Assembly (NCBI RefSeq): GCF_007097485.1
Contig: NZ_VKDE01000012.1
Location: 1 to 64,000 of the forward strand
Source: Carboxylicivirga sp. M1479
GTDB taxonomy: Bacteria > Bacteroidota > Bacteroidia > Bacteroidales > Marinilabiliaceae
DNA length: 64,000 nucleotides
Direction of reading: 5' to 3'
Below the pieces are notes generated by a model, which ran no database searches, had not been told where the DNA came from, and was given only the letters and a program-made list of their open reading frames with translations. Each line of letters starts with the position of its first letter. Position 1 is the stretch's first letter. Positions 17,644 through 26,513 of the stretch are shown here, piece by piece. Both the position numbers and the translations under genes were made by a program.

Positions 17644-18819
17644 TTATAGTCGCAGTCCCATTACTAGTACATCATCAATTTGGTCGTTAATACCTTTCCA
17701 CATATCAAAAAAGTTATTGTAAATATCGCCTTGCTGTGGCATTGGGTGTTGATGATTTTCGAGAAGCAGGCTTCTGAAACCTTTTTGCATTAGTTTTTTG
17801 TCGTTGGGGCCTCCGAATTGTGATGGGTAGCCGTCGGAATAAAGGTAGACACAATCATCTTTTTTATAGGGAATAGTATGATTCGTATAAGGCTTATTTA
17901 CTTCGCCTATGGATACAGGCATGTGATCGGCCTGATAGATTTGCATTTCCTTATTGCGAATTAATAGCATGTCGTTAAACGCACCAGCAAAATCGATGGT
18001 TTGTGCTGTTTTGTCAATTTTTATAACACTGATATCCATGCCGTCTTTAACTTCGCTATTTTCGTCTTGTTTTAATGATTCGATAACAATACGGCGTAAT
18101 TCGTTAATTATCTCAGCAGGCTGTGTGATGCCGTTTTTGCCAACAATTTCGTGTAGGTAGGCAACTCCAAACATACTCATGAATGCACCTGGTACACCAT
18201 GTCCCGTGCAATCGGCTGCTACTATTATTAGTTCATTACCTGTTTGTTCCACCCAGTAAAAATCGCCACTTACAATGTCGCGCGGTCTAAGCATTATAAA
18301 ATGTTCGGGTAGTACTTTGTTAAGGTAATCCTGACTTGGTAAACTGGCATTCTGAATTTTCTTTGCGTACTCAATACTGTCGGTTAGTTTTTTGTTAACC
18401 GTTCTTATTTTATTAATGAGTCTTTGGTTTTGGTCGCGAGCCATTTTTATGGAGAGCTGTGTTTTAACACGCGCCTTTAGCTCCATGATGTTAAATGGTT
18501 TAGTAATGTAATCAATAGCGCCTGCTTCAAAACCTCTTAAAATGCTTTCTGCATCATTCTGACCCGTAATAAATATAATTGGTATGTCTTTAGATAGGTC
18601 GTTGCTTTTAAGAATGCTGCATACTTCGTAACCGTTCATGCCCGGCATTACCACATCTAATAAAATTAGGTCTGGTTTATTTCTTGAAAATGCAATTTCC
18701 ATAGCCTCATCGCCATTGGTAGCTGTAGTTGTGTTGTAGCGAGAAAGTGCCTCCTTAAGGATTTCAAGGTTAACAGCGGAATCGTCGACGAGTAATATGT
18801 TAGGGTTGAACTGAGTCAT
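17644..18819 (-). CDS. Response regulator with PP2C (SpoIIE-type) phosphatase output
   Basis: The 391-residue protein has an N-terminal receiver (about residues 5-125) with acidic pair D12-D13, phosphorylation site D55 in LILLDVVMPG and the conserved Lys of YITKPFN. A coiled coil (about 125-165) follows, then a PP2C/SpoIIE phosphatase domain (about 170-391) with SGDFYWVE, AADCTGHGVPGAFMS and YLYSDGY metal-binding blocks. Such proteins usually dephosphorylate an anti-anti-sigma factor or similar partner under control of a histidine kinase. Neither partner is encoded next to it, so the pathway is unknown. It stands alone between the que operon and a TonB receptor gene. Confidence 0.93.
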   Translation of the reverse strand: MTQFNPNILLVDDSAVNLEILKEALSRYNTTTATNGDEAMEIAFSRNKPDLILLDVVMPGMNGYEVCSILKSNDLSKDIPIIFITGQNDAESILRGFEAGAIDYITKPFNIMELKARVKTQLSIKMARDQNQRLINKIRTVNKKLTDSIEYAKKIQNASLPSQDYLNKVLPEHFIMLRPRDIVSGDFYWVEQTGNELIIVAADCTGHGVPGAFMSMFGVAYLHEIVGKNGITQPAEIINELRRIVIESLKQDENSEVKDGMDISVIKIDKTAQTIDFAGAFNDMLLIRNKEMQIYQADHMPVSIGEVNKPYTNHTIPYKKDDCVYLYSDGYPSQFGGPNDKKLMQKGFRSLLLENHQHPMPQQGDIYNNFFDMWKGINDQIDDVLVMGLRL

Positions 18820-18944
18820 TTATTAAAAATACCAAAAAAATGTTTCTATTAGTTTAGTTACGTAAAAAACGGATGAAAGTTCTGTTTTGTTGCCTTATAC
18901 TGAGTAACTAATTTATGCCTTTAATTATAAATGCCAATTCTTAA

Positions 18945-21401
18945 TTAAAAATGAGCGCTAAGTTTAAGATTTATTCTTCTTGATGTAAGATAATTAGGTA
19001 CGGCATATTGTCTGTTATGAATGTCCCTTACCCAAAAATAGGAGATGGTATTGCTTATGTCGAAAAGGTTAAAAACTTCGAGCCCGATCCAGCAATCTTT
19101 CACGATAGTGTTGTTCTTATTAAACCATTTGGTAAGTTCTTTGGCGAAGCCGATATCAACCCTTCTATACGCAGGCATACGGTGTACAGCCATATAGCGC
19201 GGAGACTGCGGTGGGCCAAATGGCAAACCAGTTGAATACAGTAGGTTCAGATTAACTCTGAAAGTAGGGTTGTTGGGCAAATAATCTTGAAAAAATACCG
19301 ATAGAGACACACGTTGATCAGATGGGCGCGGTATATAGCCTGGATAGACAACTGTTTCGTTGCCATCCTCATCTGTTTCTATGTAATAATCATCCAATAT
19401 GTCCTCTTCTGTTTTCATAATGGATAAATTAGCCCATGACTCGACTCCTTTTACAAATTCGCCGTTGATTTTAAAATCTACTCCTGCGGCATAACCCTTA
19501 GCATTGTTATTGCCCGAGTAGCGGATGCGTACATTATCAACCTGATAGGGGTTGAGATCAGTCATGTGTTTATAATATGCTTCAGTGGTAAATGTGAACT
19601 GCCTATCCATCGCTTCAAAGATATGATCGAGTCCCCCAACGAGCTGCAGTGATTTTTGAGCTTTAATATTTTCATTGATAGTGCCCTCGGGCGTTCGCAT
19701 TTCGCGGTACAACGGACTTTGGTTGTAGAGTCCTGCAGCAAAGCGATAGCGTGTGGTAGCGTTCGTATTAGGGTGAAGTAGTACATTCACTCTTGGACTC
19801 AGCAAAAACTCATTGTTAAAATCCCAATAACTAGCTCTAATGCCTGCGTTGATTAATAGAAAACCATTGTCTGTATCAATCTTAAACTCATCCTGAATGT
19901 ACGAAGTAAAGCGGTTGCTACTGGTTTCAAGATCTGCATTATAGGAGTACACGAGTTTTACTTCCTTGTCTGAGTATGGGAGGGAGTAGCCTGCCGAATC
20001 GCGCATCTCCCATTCGTTTATGAAATCTTTAAAATATTCGTGTTGATATTTTACCTCCCACGACAATAGGTGTTTGTCTAGTTGGTGCTTGCCCTGAAAT
20101 GCCATATTCTGAATATTTCCGAACAGTTGATTTCGTGCATGCTCCAGGTTGGTGCCTACACCAATGTTTTCTATGCCATCCTCCTGTGGGTTAGGTGTTG
20201 ATCCATCCAAGTTTTCGATATTTTGCAACCAATACTGTCCAACAATATCGTAGGTTACTTCTTCAAACGTACGATAAGCCATTGCCGTAAATTTATACTG
20301 GTTATTGCTACCTGGTGCAAATTTTAATGAAACAGCACCTAAACCAGTTTGAAAAAGGTCTTTTTCTTCTCCTTCAAAGTATATTTTAAGCTTTTTGGCT
20401 TCGTTGATGGTGCCAAAAGCTGTTTCGCGATCTACAGGAATGAAGTTGTAATTATTTTGTGAATAGTAGCCCAAAGCTTCGAGTTGCCAATGGTCAGAAA
20501 GTCGATAGGTCAGAAATGTTTGAGCATCAAAAAAGCTCGGATTGTAATCTCCACTGACATCAAGCGTACCTAGTAGGTATTTATTGGTTTTGTATCGCAC
20601 CCCTGTAATGGCGGTAAATCGCTGATCTTTTGAACTGCCCTCAATGTGTCCTGATGCCCCCAAAAGACTGGCGCTAACACTCCCGCTAAGTTGTTGTGGT
20701 TGCTTATATTTTACATCTAATACCGACGACATTTTGTCGCCATATTGTGCTTCAAATCCACCAGGAGAAAATTTAAGCGAAGAAATAAGGTTAGGACTAA
20801 CAAAGCTCAAGCCTTCTTGCTGGCCCGAGCGAATCAGGAAAGGGCGGTATATTTCTATGTCATTAACATACACCAGGTTTTCGTCGTAGTTTCCACCTCG
20901 TACTCGATATTGTGAACTCAATTCGTTATTGGATGAAACCCCCATTTGACTCTTGACTAAGGCTTCAATATTACCGCCTCCAGCATCAGGCAATCGGTTC
21001 ACTAGTTTGGGATCAATTTTTGAAAAAGACTGGTCGCTTACTTGTCCTTCAATATCTACTTGGCCTAAGCTCTCGTGTTTTTGCGATAATACGATTTTTA
21101 AATTTTGCGCTTGTTGCTGACTTGTGACATCAATTGTAGCTGTGTGGTAGCCTACTGACGAGGCTTGTAGTTGAAAAGGTAGTTTTTGCTTACTTGAAAA
21201 TGAAAATTGCCCTTTATCATCGCTAACGCCACCATTCGTGCCATCAATTACGCTGATGTTTGCAAATGGAATGACTTCCTTTAGGCTATCGGTAATAAGG
21301 CCTTTTATTTGAATGTGGTTTTGCCCCAACATTGGTTGCTGCAATAGCATGGCAAAAATGATAATAAATAGATAGAGGATTTTTCTCACAGTCAATAGCA
21401 T
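18945..21401 (-). CDS. TonB-dependent receptor with carboxypeptidase-D-like N-terminal domain
   Basis: This outer-membrane receptor of about 818 residues starts MLLTVRKILYLFIIIF, a clear signal peptide ending near MLGQN. A CarboxypepD_reg-like domain follows (IQIKGLITDSLKEVIPFANI onward), then a plug domain with the typical block LVKSQMGVSSNNELSSQYRVR region and VYVNDIEIYRPF, then a long beta barrel that ends in a terminal Phe (LSAHF). The frame is open 19 codons further up to 21458; the shorter start places the signal peptide properly. No SusD-like partner is adjacent, so it is not a SusC/D pair. The cargo is unknown. Confidence 0.9.
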   Translation of the reverse strand: MLLTVRKILYLFIIIFAMLLQQPMLGQNHIQIKGLITDSLKEVIPFANISVIDGTNGGVSDDKGQFSFSSKQKLPFQLQASSVGYHTATIDVTSQQQAQNLKIVLSQKHESLGQVDIEGQVSDQSFSKIDPKLVNRLPDAGGGNIEALVKSQMGVSSNNELSSQYRVRGGNYDENLVYVNDIEIYRPFLIRSGQQEGLSFVSPNLISSLKFSPGGFEAQYGDKMSSVLDVKYKQPQQLSGSVSASLLGASGHIEGSSKDQRFTAITGVRYKTNKYLLGTLDVSGDYNPSFFDAQTFLTYRLSDHWQLEALGYYSQNNYNFIPVDRETAFGTINEAKKLKIYFEGEEKDLFQTGLGAVSLKFAPGSNNQYKFTAMAYRTFEEVTYDIVGQYWLQNIENLDGSTPNPQEDGIENIGVGTNLEHARNQLFGNIQNMAFQGKHQLDKHLLSWEVKYQHEYFKDFINEWEMRDSAGYSLPYSDKEVKLVYSYNADLETSSNRFTSYIQDEFKIDTDNGFLLINAGIRASYWDFNNEFLLSPRVNVLLHPNTNATTRYRFAAGLYNQSPLYREMRTPEGTINENIKAQKSLQLVGGLDHIFEAMDRQFTFTTEAYYKHMTDLNPYQVDNVRIRYSGNNNAKGYAAGVDFKINGEFVKGVESWANLSIMKTEEDILDDYYIETDEDGNETVVYPGYIPRPSDQRVSLSVFFQDYLPNNPTFRVNLNLLYSTGLPFGPPQSPRYMAVHRMPAYRRVDIGFAKELTKWFNKNNTIVKDCWIGLEVFNLFDISNTISYFWVRDIHNRQYAVPNYLTSRRINLKLSAHF

Positions 21402-21568
21402 TTTTAGTGTTGCAGGGTGTGTGATAAAGAGCTCAAAAAAGTGCTTTGATGACATCAATCTGCTGTTGTAAAAATAGAAAGGAATTATGGTTCTGAAAAA
21501 TATCTTTTTAAGCCTAATCCTTTGCTTCTATATTAACGTGAGTTATTGATTTTTCGTATCTTTACTAT

Positions 21569-21736
21569 ATGGAGAAAAAAATTATGGACATCCATCCTTC
21601 CTTAATAAATGCTGATGAGCGATTTAGTAAAATACTCGACTCAATGCTTGTTTCTTTTCAGATAGAGGGTATACATTTCGATGAAGAAGAAATAAAAAAT
21701 ATGGTTGGCCGTATCAAAGAAGATCTTAGAAAATAG
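21569..21736 (+). CDS. VbhA-like antitoxin with Fic-inhibitory motif
   Basis: This 55-codon gene encodes a mainly helical acidic protein. Its centre VSFQIEGIHFDEEEI contains SxxxEG (S29, E33, G34), the signature of the inhibitory helix that blocks the ATP site of class I Fic enzymes, followed by the FDEEE block typical of VbhA-type antitoxins. It runs opposite to fic, and the two 3' ends overlap by 11 bp (21726-21736). TATCTTTA (21557-21564) with TTTG 22 bp upstream is a likely promoter. Because that promoter would start transcription near 21571, ATG 21584 (50 residues) is an alternative start. Class I antitoxin genes usually precede their fic gene on the same strand; the tail-to-tail order here is unusual. 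Confidence 0.78.
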   Translation: MEKKIMDIHPSLINADERFSKILDSMLVSFQIEGIHFDEEEIKNMVGRIKEDLRK

Positions 21737-22328
21737 CACTTATAATTTTAGTCATGGGTTGATAATTTTGATCCGCCGCACTCTGCACAGCCATGATGTA
21801 TTCTTCGAATTGGCGTTGTGTTATTTTATAAAAGTCTAAAAAATCATAACCCTGCTTTATCGCCATCATGTTTGCTAAAACTCTTGCCACACGCCCATTA
21901 GCCTCTCTAAATGGATGGATAAATAATAATTCGGCATGCACTTTAGCAATATCGGCGATTAGTTTTTCCTTGTTGTCGTAATGGTTTGGTAGTTTTTGAA
22001 GTATCTGTTCATCAAAATCATGACAGATAGTAGGTAGAAATTTAGCTGTTGGAAACAAAAAGCCACCTTTAGTCATATTTACTGTTCTAAACTGTCCAGC
22101 AAAATCATACACTTTCAAGAGCGATAACTGATGGATGTGTTTGATGTATTCGAAATTAAAAACAGTGTGGGTTGTTAGCTCATCAATAAGTAAATACTGG
22201 GCTTTTAAAAAACCTTCAAACTCCACCTTATGAATAGCTTTAATTGATGTAATGCCAAGCAGGTTGGGCAAAACTTCGTGTTGGCTATCATCGCCAGGTA
22301 CCTCGTATTTCGAATGAAGGTAAGGCAT
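21726..22328 (-). CDS. fic: Fic domain protein (probable AMP transferase)
   Basis: Fic enzymes usually attach AMP to a hydroxyl side chain of target proteins. The 200-residue protein is little more than the Fic core. The active site is H138 in HPFREANGRVARV (138-150): the catalytic His, acidic E142 and both Arg are kept, but the usual Gly of HPFxEGNGRxxR is A143. The flap sequence GGFLFPTAKFLP (about 88-99) is typical. It lacks an SxxxEG helix of its own, which fits a class I enzyme held off by a separate antitoxin; such a protein is encoded on the opposite strand, overlapping its 3' end. Target unknown. Confidence 0.9.
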   Translation of the reverse strand: MPYLHSKYEVPGDDSQHEVLPNLLGITSIKAIHKVEFEGFLKAQYLLIDELTTHTVFNFEYIKHIHQLSLLKVYDFAGQFRTVNMTKGGFLFPTAKFLPTICHDFDEQILQKLPNHYDNKEKLIADIAKVHAELLFIHPFREANGRVARVLANMMAIKQGYDFLDFYKITQRQFEEYIMAVQSAADQNYQPMTKIISAIF

Positions 22329-22400
22329 GAAATAATTGATTAGTACAGTTGGATGAACAAATTAGGAGTAAAAACGAAATTTAGCAAGGGAGAAAGTCAT

Positions 22401-22432
22401 ATTGGCTTTGATAAAGAATGATTCTATCTTTA
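22401..22432 (+). promoter_or_regulatory. Candidate promoter of the hydroxyacid dehydrogenase gene
   Basis: ATTG at 22401-22404, a 20-bp spacer and TATCTTTA at 22425-22432 match the Bacteroidota pattern in all but the last base. The start codon lies 40 bp downstream. Confidence 0.5.
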
Positions 22433-22472
22433 GCCTTCATAAAAGATTAGTCTAATTTTATACATAAAGATC

Positions 22473-23426
22473 ATGAAGAAAGTACTCATAATGTTGGCCG
22501 TACCTTTAAAGCCATTTGAGCAAATATTATCAGGTTGGGAAATAGTTTATCCTCAAAAAGAAGCCTTTACACAGGAAGAGTTGTTGGAGAAAGTAAAGGA
22601 CGTTGATGCCATCGTTTCTGTTTTTGGAAACAAGCTAAGTAATGATGTGATTGATGCTGCACCCAAGTTAAAGATGATTGCCAACTTTGGTGCTGGATAT
22701 GATAATGTTGATATGGTACATGCGAATGCAAAGGGTATTGTGGTTACCAATAGTCCAAATCCAGTAACAGAACCAACGGCTGAATTGGCGATGGGCTTGA
22801 TGATTTCTGTTGCAAGGCGCATGGGGGAGATGAATCGGATACTGAAGAATAAAGAAGACTTGCAATGGGGGGTAATGCGCAATTTGAGTACGACATTAGT
22901 GGGTAAGCAGCTAGGTATTGTTGGAATGGGAGCAATTGGAAAAGCTTTAGCTCGTAGGGCGGTGGCGTCTGGCATGTCTATAGTGTATCACAATCGTAAA
23001 AAAGTGGATACAGCTGTTGAAGCAAAGCTAAATGCCAAATACCTACCATTGGATGAATTGCTGCAAACATCAGATGTGGTTTCGCTGAACATGCCACTTA
23101 CACCTGAAACAAAACAGATGATTGGTAAACAGCAGTTGCAGATGATGAAGTCTAGTGGCATTTTAATTAATACCGCTCGTGGCCCTGTTGTTGATGAGGA
23201 AGCATTGATAGAGGCTTTAGAAAATAAGGGAATTGCAGGAGCAGGTCTGGATGTGTTTGATAGTGAACCAACAATTCCTAATGCTTTACGAGAATTGACT
23301 AATGTGGTATTAATGCCTCATTTGGGATCAGGAACGCATGAGGCGCGTGAAGAGATGTCTGGCTTGGTGGCGTTAAATGTTAAAACATTTTTTGAGGGAG
23401 CAACACCGCCTAATCAAGTAAACTAA
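22473..23426 (+). CDS. D-isomer-specific 2-hydroxyacid dehydrogenase
   Basis: The 317-residue NAD(P)-dependent enzyme has the two-part fold of the family. The dinucleotide-binding GMGAIGKALARR sits at residues 151-162. The catalytic Arg is in NTARGPVVDEEAL, the Glu in the following DVFDSEP block, and the His in MPHLGSGTHEAR. The last block, with G-S-G-T after the His, is like that of the glyoxylate/2-ketogluconate reductase branch; the true substrate is not known. It stands as a single gene with its own promoter, divergent from fic. Confidence 0.92.
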   Translation: MKKVLIMLAVPLKPFEQILSGWEIVYPQKEAFTQEELLEKVKDVDAIVSVFGNKLSNDVIDAAPKLKMIANFGAGYDNVDMVHANAKGIVVTNSPNPVTEPTAELAMGLMISVARRMGEMNRILKNKEDLQWGVMRNLSTTLVGKQLGIVGMGAIGKALARRAVASGMSIVYHNRKKVDTAVEAKLNAKYLPLDELLQTSDVVSLNMPLTPETKQMIGKQQLQMMKSSGILINTARGPVVDEEALIEALENKGIAGAGLDVFDSEPTIPNALRELTNVVLMPHLGSGTHEAREEMSGLVALNVKTFFEGATPPNQVN

Positions 23427-23496
23427 TTTTTTGAGAGTGTGTTTGTAATAGGAGCATTGTGTGTTGATTTGTAATGGCTTTTAATGTGTTGATATT

Positions 23497-23907
23497 GTGA
23501 TAGAACAAGTTGAGATTAGTTTGCCTAAATTTAGTAGAGGTTTCCATTTAATAACAAATGAGATAATTAGTGCTTTGCCACGCCTACCAAGGCAAGGGAT
23601 GTTAAATGTGTTTATCAAGCATTCGTCGGCTGGTTTAAGCATTAACGAAAATGCCGATTATACTGTTCGCGAGGATTTTGAAACAATTCTTAATAAGCTG
23701 GTTCCTGAGAATGATCCTGATTACAAGCATACTCTGGAGGGAGATGACGATATGCCTGCACATGTAAAGGCATCACTAATGGGAAGTTCTGTTACTATTC
23801 CTATTTGCAATGGGAGCTTAAATCTTGGAATTTGGCAAGGAATCTATTTATGCGAATTTAGGAATTATGGCGGTTCCAGAAGTCTGGTGCTTACAATCTA
23901 TTATTAA
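23497..23907 (+). CDS. YjbQ family protein (UPF0047)
   Basis: YjbQ proteins are small trimeric proteins with a cluster of conserved histidines. Some have weak thiamine-phosphate synthase activity, but the true role is not established. The 136 residues show the family blocks FIKHSSAGLSINENAD, HVKASLMGSSVTIPI and GIWQGIYLCEFRNYGG. The likely start is GTG at 23497; no in-frame ATG precedes the first conserved residues. It lies 70 bp after the dehydrogenase gene and may be read with it. Confidence 0.9.
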   Translation: MIEQVEISLPKFSRGFHLITNEIISALPRLPRQGMLNVFIKHSSAGLSINENADYTVREDFETILNKLVPENDPDYKHTLEGDDDMPAHVKASLMGSSVTIPICNGSLNLGIWQGIYLCEFRNYGGSRSLVLTIYY

Positions 23908-23965
23908 GAATAGTTACAAATTGTAAGTCTTGATAAATGTCATAATTAAAGGCTTTGGTTATTTG

Positions 23966-23993
23966 TTACTTGCGATTTGAAGCAAACAAGTAA
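23966..23993 (+). repeat. Inverted repeat ahead of iorA
   Basis: TTACTTG (23966-23972) and CAAGTAA (23987-23993) form a perfect 7-bp inverted repeat with a 14-nt gap that has its own TTGC/GCAA pairing. It lies 23 bp before the iorA ATG and could be an operator or leader hairpin; there is no T run. Confidence 0.35.
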
Positions 23994-24016
23994 TAATATA
24001 AAACCAAATTAGCACA

Positions 24017-25630
24017 ATGCAAAAGTTATTATTGTTAGGAGATGAGGCGATTGCTCAGGGAGCTATTGATGCCGGATTATCAGGTGTTTATGCTTACCCA
24101 GGAACGCCATCTACAGAGATTACTGAATATATTCAGGATAGTAAAATTGCGAAAGATCGTAAGATACACAGTAAATGGTCAAGTAATGAGAAAACGGCCA
24201 TGGAGTCTGCATTAGGTATGGCTTACGCTGGTAAGCGTGCCATGACATGTATGAAACATGTAGGCTTAAATGTTGCTGCTGATGCCTTTATCAATGCTGC
24301 CATTACAGGTGTAAATGGTGGATTTGTTGTGGTTGCAGCCGATGACCCTTCGATGCACTCCAGCCAAAATGAGCAAGATAGTCGTGTGTACGCTAAGTTT
24401 GCCATGATTCCGATTTTAGAGCCTGTTAACCAGCAGGAAGCTTACGATATGACATATGCAGCTTTCGAAATGTCAGAGAAGTTTAATGTGCCTGTGATGA
24501 TTCGCATTACTACACGTTTGGCTCACTCGCGTGCTGGTGTAGTGCGTAAAGAATTGTTAGCAGAGCGCGAAGTAAGCTTACCAAAGGATCCTACTCAATT
24601 CGTACTTCTGCCATCTATTGCCCGTAGAAATTATAAGAAACTGATTGAGACGCGTCCTGATTTGGAGAAAATTTCAATGGAGTCTCCTTACAATTCATAT
24701 ACCGATGGCCCTGATCGCTCTTTAGGGATTATAGCGTGTGGTATCGCGCACAATTACCTGATGGAGAATTTTCAGGAAAGAGAATTAACTCATCCAGTAT
24801 TAAAGTTATCGCAATACCCAATGCCTCGTAAAGATATTGAGCGCATGGTGGCCGAGTGTGATAAAATTATGGTGTTGGAAGATGGTTATCCGGTTATTGA
24901 AGAACTGTTAAAGGGATATCAGGAAGCAGGAACGCCAATTACTGGTCGTTTAGATGGTACTTTGCCTCGCGATGGTGAGTTAACACCAAATATTGTAGCC
25001 AATGCTTTAGGCTTCCCATTCGAAGAAGGAGCAGACATTCCTGATCTGATGGCATCTCGCCCGCCAGCTATGTGTAAGGGTTGTGGCCATATTGATGCTT
25101 ACCAGGCATTGAATATTGCTTTGGAACCATATGGCGCGGGTCGTGTTTTTGCTGATATTGGGTGTTATACTTTAGGTGCTTTACCTCCATATAATGCAGT
25201 TAACTCTTGTGTTGATATGGGTGCATCAATTACCATGGCTAAAGGAGCTGCGGATGCTGGATTAGTGCCTGCTGTTGCCGTTATTGGTGACTCTACGTTT
25301 ACTCACTCTGGTATGACAGGTTTGTTAGATGCCGTTAACGAAGGAACTCCAATAACAGTTATTTTATCTGATAACTACACGACGGGTATGACTGGTGGTC
25401 AGGATTCACAAGCTTTAGGTCACTTGGAGCAGATTATCGAAGGATTAGGTGTAGAGCCTGATCATATCCGTGTATTTAAACCAACAGCAGCCAATCTTGA
25501 TGATATGGTTAACATCATCAAAGAAGAGTTTGAATATGATGGTGTTTCGGTAATTATTCCACGTCGTCAGTGTATTCAAACCTTACGCAACAAGAGTTTG
25601 GTGATGAAAGTTAAAGAATTAGGATTGTAA
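24017..25630 (+). CDS. iorA: Indolepyruvate ferredoxin oxidoreductase alpha subunit
   Basis: IorA is the thiamine diphosphate subunit of an anaerobic 2-oxoacid oxidoreductase that turns aryl pyruvates into aryl-acetyl-CoA with ferredoxin, used in amino acid breakdown. The 537 residues comprise the pyrimidine-binding half (GDEAIAQGAIDAGLSGVYAYPG) and the TPP-binding half starting at MCKGCGHIDAYQAL (near residue 352), with VIGDSTFTHSG and ILSDNYTTGMTGG for Mg-TPP. The archaeal protein ends in a 2[4Fe-4S] ferredoxin domain. Here the end is IIPRRQCIQTL and about 15 more residues, with no cysteine clusters, so that domain is missing. iorB follows. Confidence 0.94.
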   Translation: MQKLLLLGDEAIAQGAIDAGLSGVYAYPGTPSTEITEYIQDSKIAKDRKIHSKWSSNEKTAMESALGMAYAGKRAMTCMKHVGLNVAADAFINAAITGVNGGFVVVAADDPSMHSSQNEQDSRVYAKFAMIPILEPVNQQEAYDMTYAAFEMSEKFNVPVMIRITTRLAHSRAGVVRKELLAEREVSLPKDPTQFVLLPSIARRNYKKLIETRPDLEKISMESPYNSYTDGPDRSLGIIACGIAHNYLMENFQERELTHPVLKLSQYPMPRKDIERMVAECDKIMVLEDGYPVIEELLKGYQEAGTPITGRLDGTLPRDGELTPNIVANALGFPFEEGADIPDLMASRPPAMCKGCGHIDAYQALNIALEPYGAGRVFADIGCYTLGALPPYNAVNSCVDMGASITMAKGAADAGLVPAVAVIGDSTFTHSGMTGLLDAVNEGTPITVILSDNYTTGMTGGQDSQALGHLEQIIEGLGVEPDHIRVFKPTAANLDDMVNIIKEEFEYDGVSVIIPRRQCIQTLRNKSLVMKVKELGL

Positions 25631-25696
25631 AACAGTGCACGGTGCTTTGCGCATAGTGTACTGAGCAACAAGCACTCATTAAAACTAACAGTAATT

Positions 25697-26290
25697 ATGA
25701 AATCAGATATAGTATTAGCAGGTGTTGGAGGACAAGGGATTCTTTCCATAGCTGCAACAATTGGTATGGCAGCTGTAGACAAGGATTTACACCTGAAGCA
25801 AGCAGAAGTTCATGGTATGAGCCAGCGCGGAGGTGATGTGCAATCGCATTTGCGTGTGAGTAGTAAACCAATTTCTTCGGATTTAATACCCCGAGGAAAA
25901 GCTGATATAATATTATCGGTTGAGCCAATGGAATCATTGCGATACCTTCCATTTCTTTCAAAAGATGGATGGTTGGTTACCAATACTACACCTTTTGTAA
26001 ACATACCCAATTACCCAGAAATGGAGGATGTATTGGCTAAGATAGCCGAACAGCCAAATCATATTGCTATCGATGCAGAAAAAATCGCTGCAGAAGTTGC
26101 CACTAAGCGTTCGTCAAACATTGTAATGTTAGGAGCTGCTTCTCCATTTATCGACATTGATTTTGAAGCTTTAGAAGAGGGCATACGCAAAATATTTGGT
26201 CGTAAAGGTGATGCAATTGTTGAATCTAATATTAATGCATTACGTGCCGGTCGTGCTGCTAGTGAAGAAAAGCTAGCTAGCCGTAATTAA
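25697..26290 (+). CDS. iorB: Indolepyruvate oxidoreductase beta subunit
   Basis: IorB is the gamma-domain subunit of the two-subunit indolepyruvate oxidoreductase. The 197 residues begin SDIVLAGVGGQGILSIAA, the family signature, and continue with VHGMSQRGGDVQSHLRV, which contacts CoA in related enzymes. The gene lies 66 bp after iorA, with an imperfect GTGC/GCAC-rich hairpin in between, and ends before a clear terminator. It works only with IorA. Confidence 0.94.
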   Translation: MKSDIVLAGVGGQGILSIAATIGMAAVDKDLHLKQAEVHGMSQRGGDVQSHLRVSSKPISSDLIPRGKADIILSVEPMESLRYLPFLSKDGWLVTNTTPFVNIPNYPEMEDVLAKIAEQPNHIAIDAEKIAAEVATKRSSNIVMLGAASPFIDIDFEALEEGIRKIFGRKGDAIVESNINALRAGRAASEEKLASRN

Positions 26291-26320
26291 AACACACAAC
26301 ATTAGATATATTAATTTCTT

Positions 26321-26353
26321 AGCCAGTTGCCTTATGGGTAGCTGGCTTTTTTA
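26321..26353 (+). terminator. iorAB terminator
   Basis: AGCCAGTTGC (26321-26330) pairs with GGTAGCTGGCT (26337-26347) around a CTTATG loop, followed by a T run. Confidence 0.85.
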
Positions 26354-26513
26354 TAAATTATTTTCTCCTCCTCATAGAGAAATAAAAATTGAAAGATAAA
26401 TAGATGTATTTAAGAGTTTACAAAAGCCGTTGATAGTTTAGAGTAATTGAATAGCATTTGAAATACGATATATGTATTTGAAGTAATTGCATAAATGCCT
26501 TAACTAATCTTTT

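Noticed and set aside
18945-21458. SusC-type receptor of a polysaccharide utilisation locus
   Set aside because: No SusD-like gene or glycan enzymes are adjacent, and the plug start lacks the usual SusC spacing.
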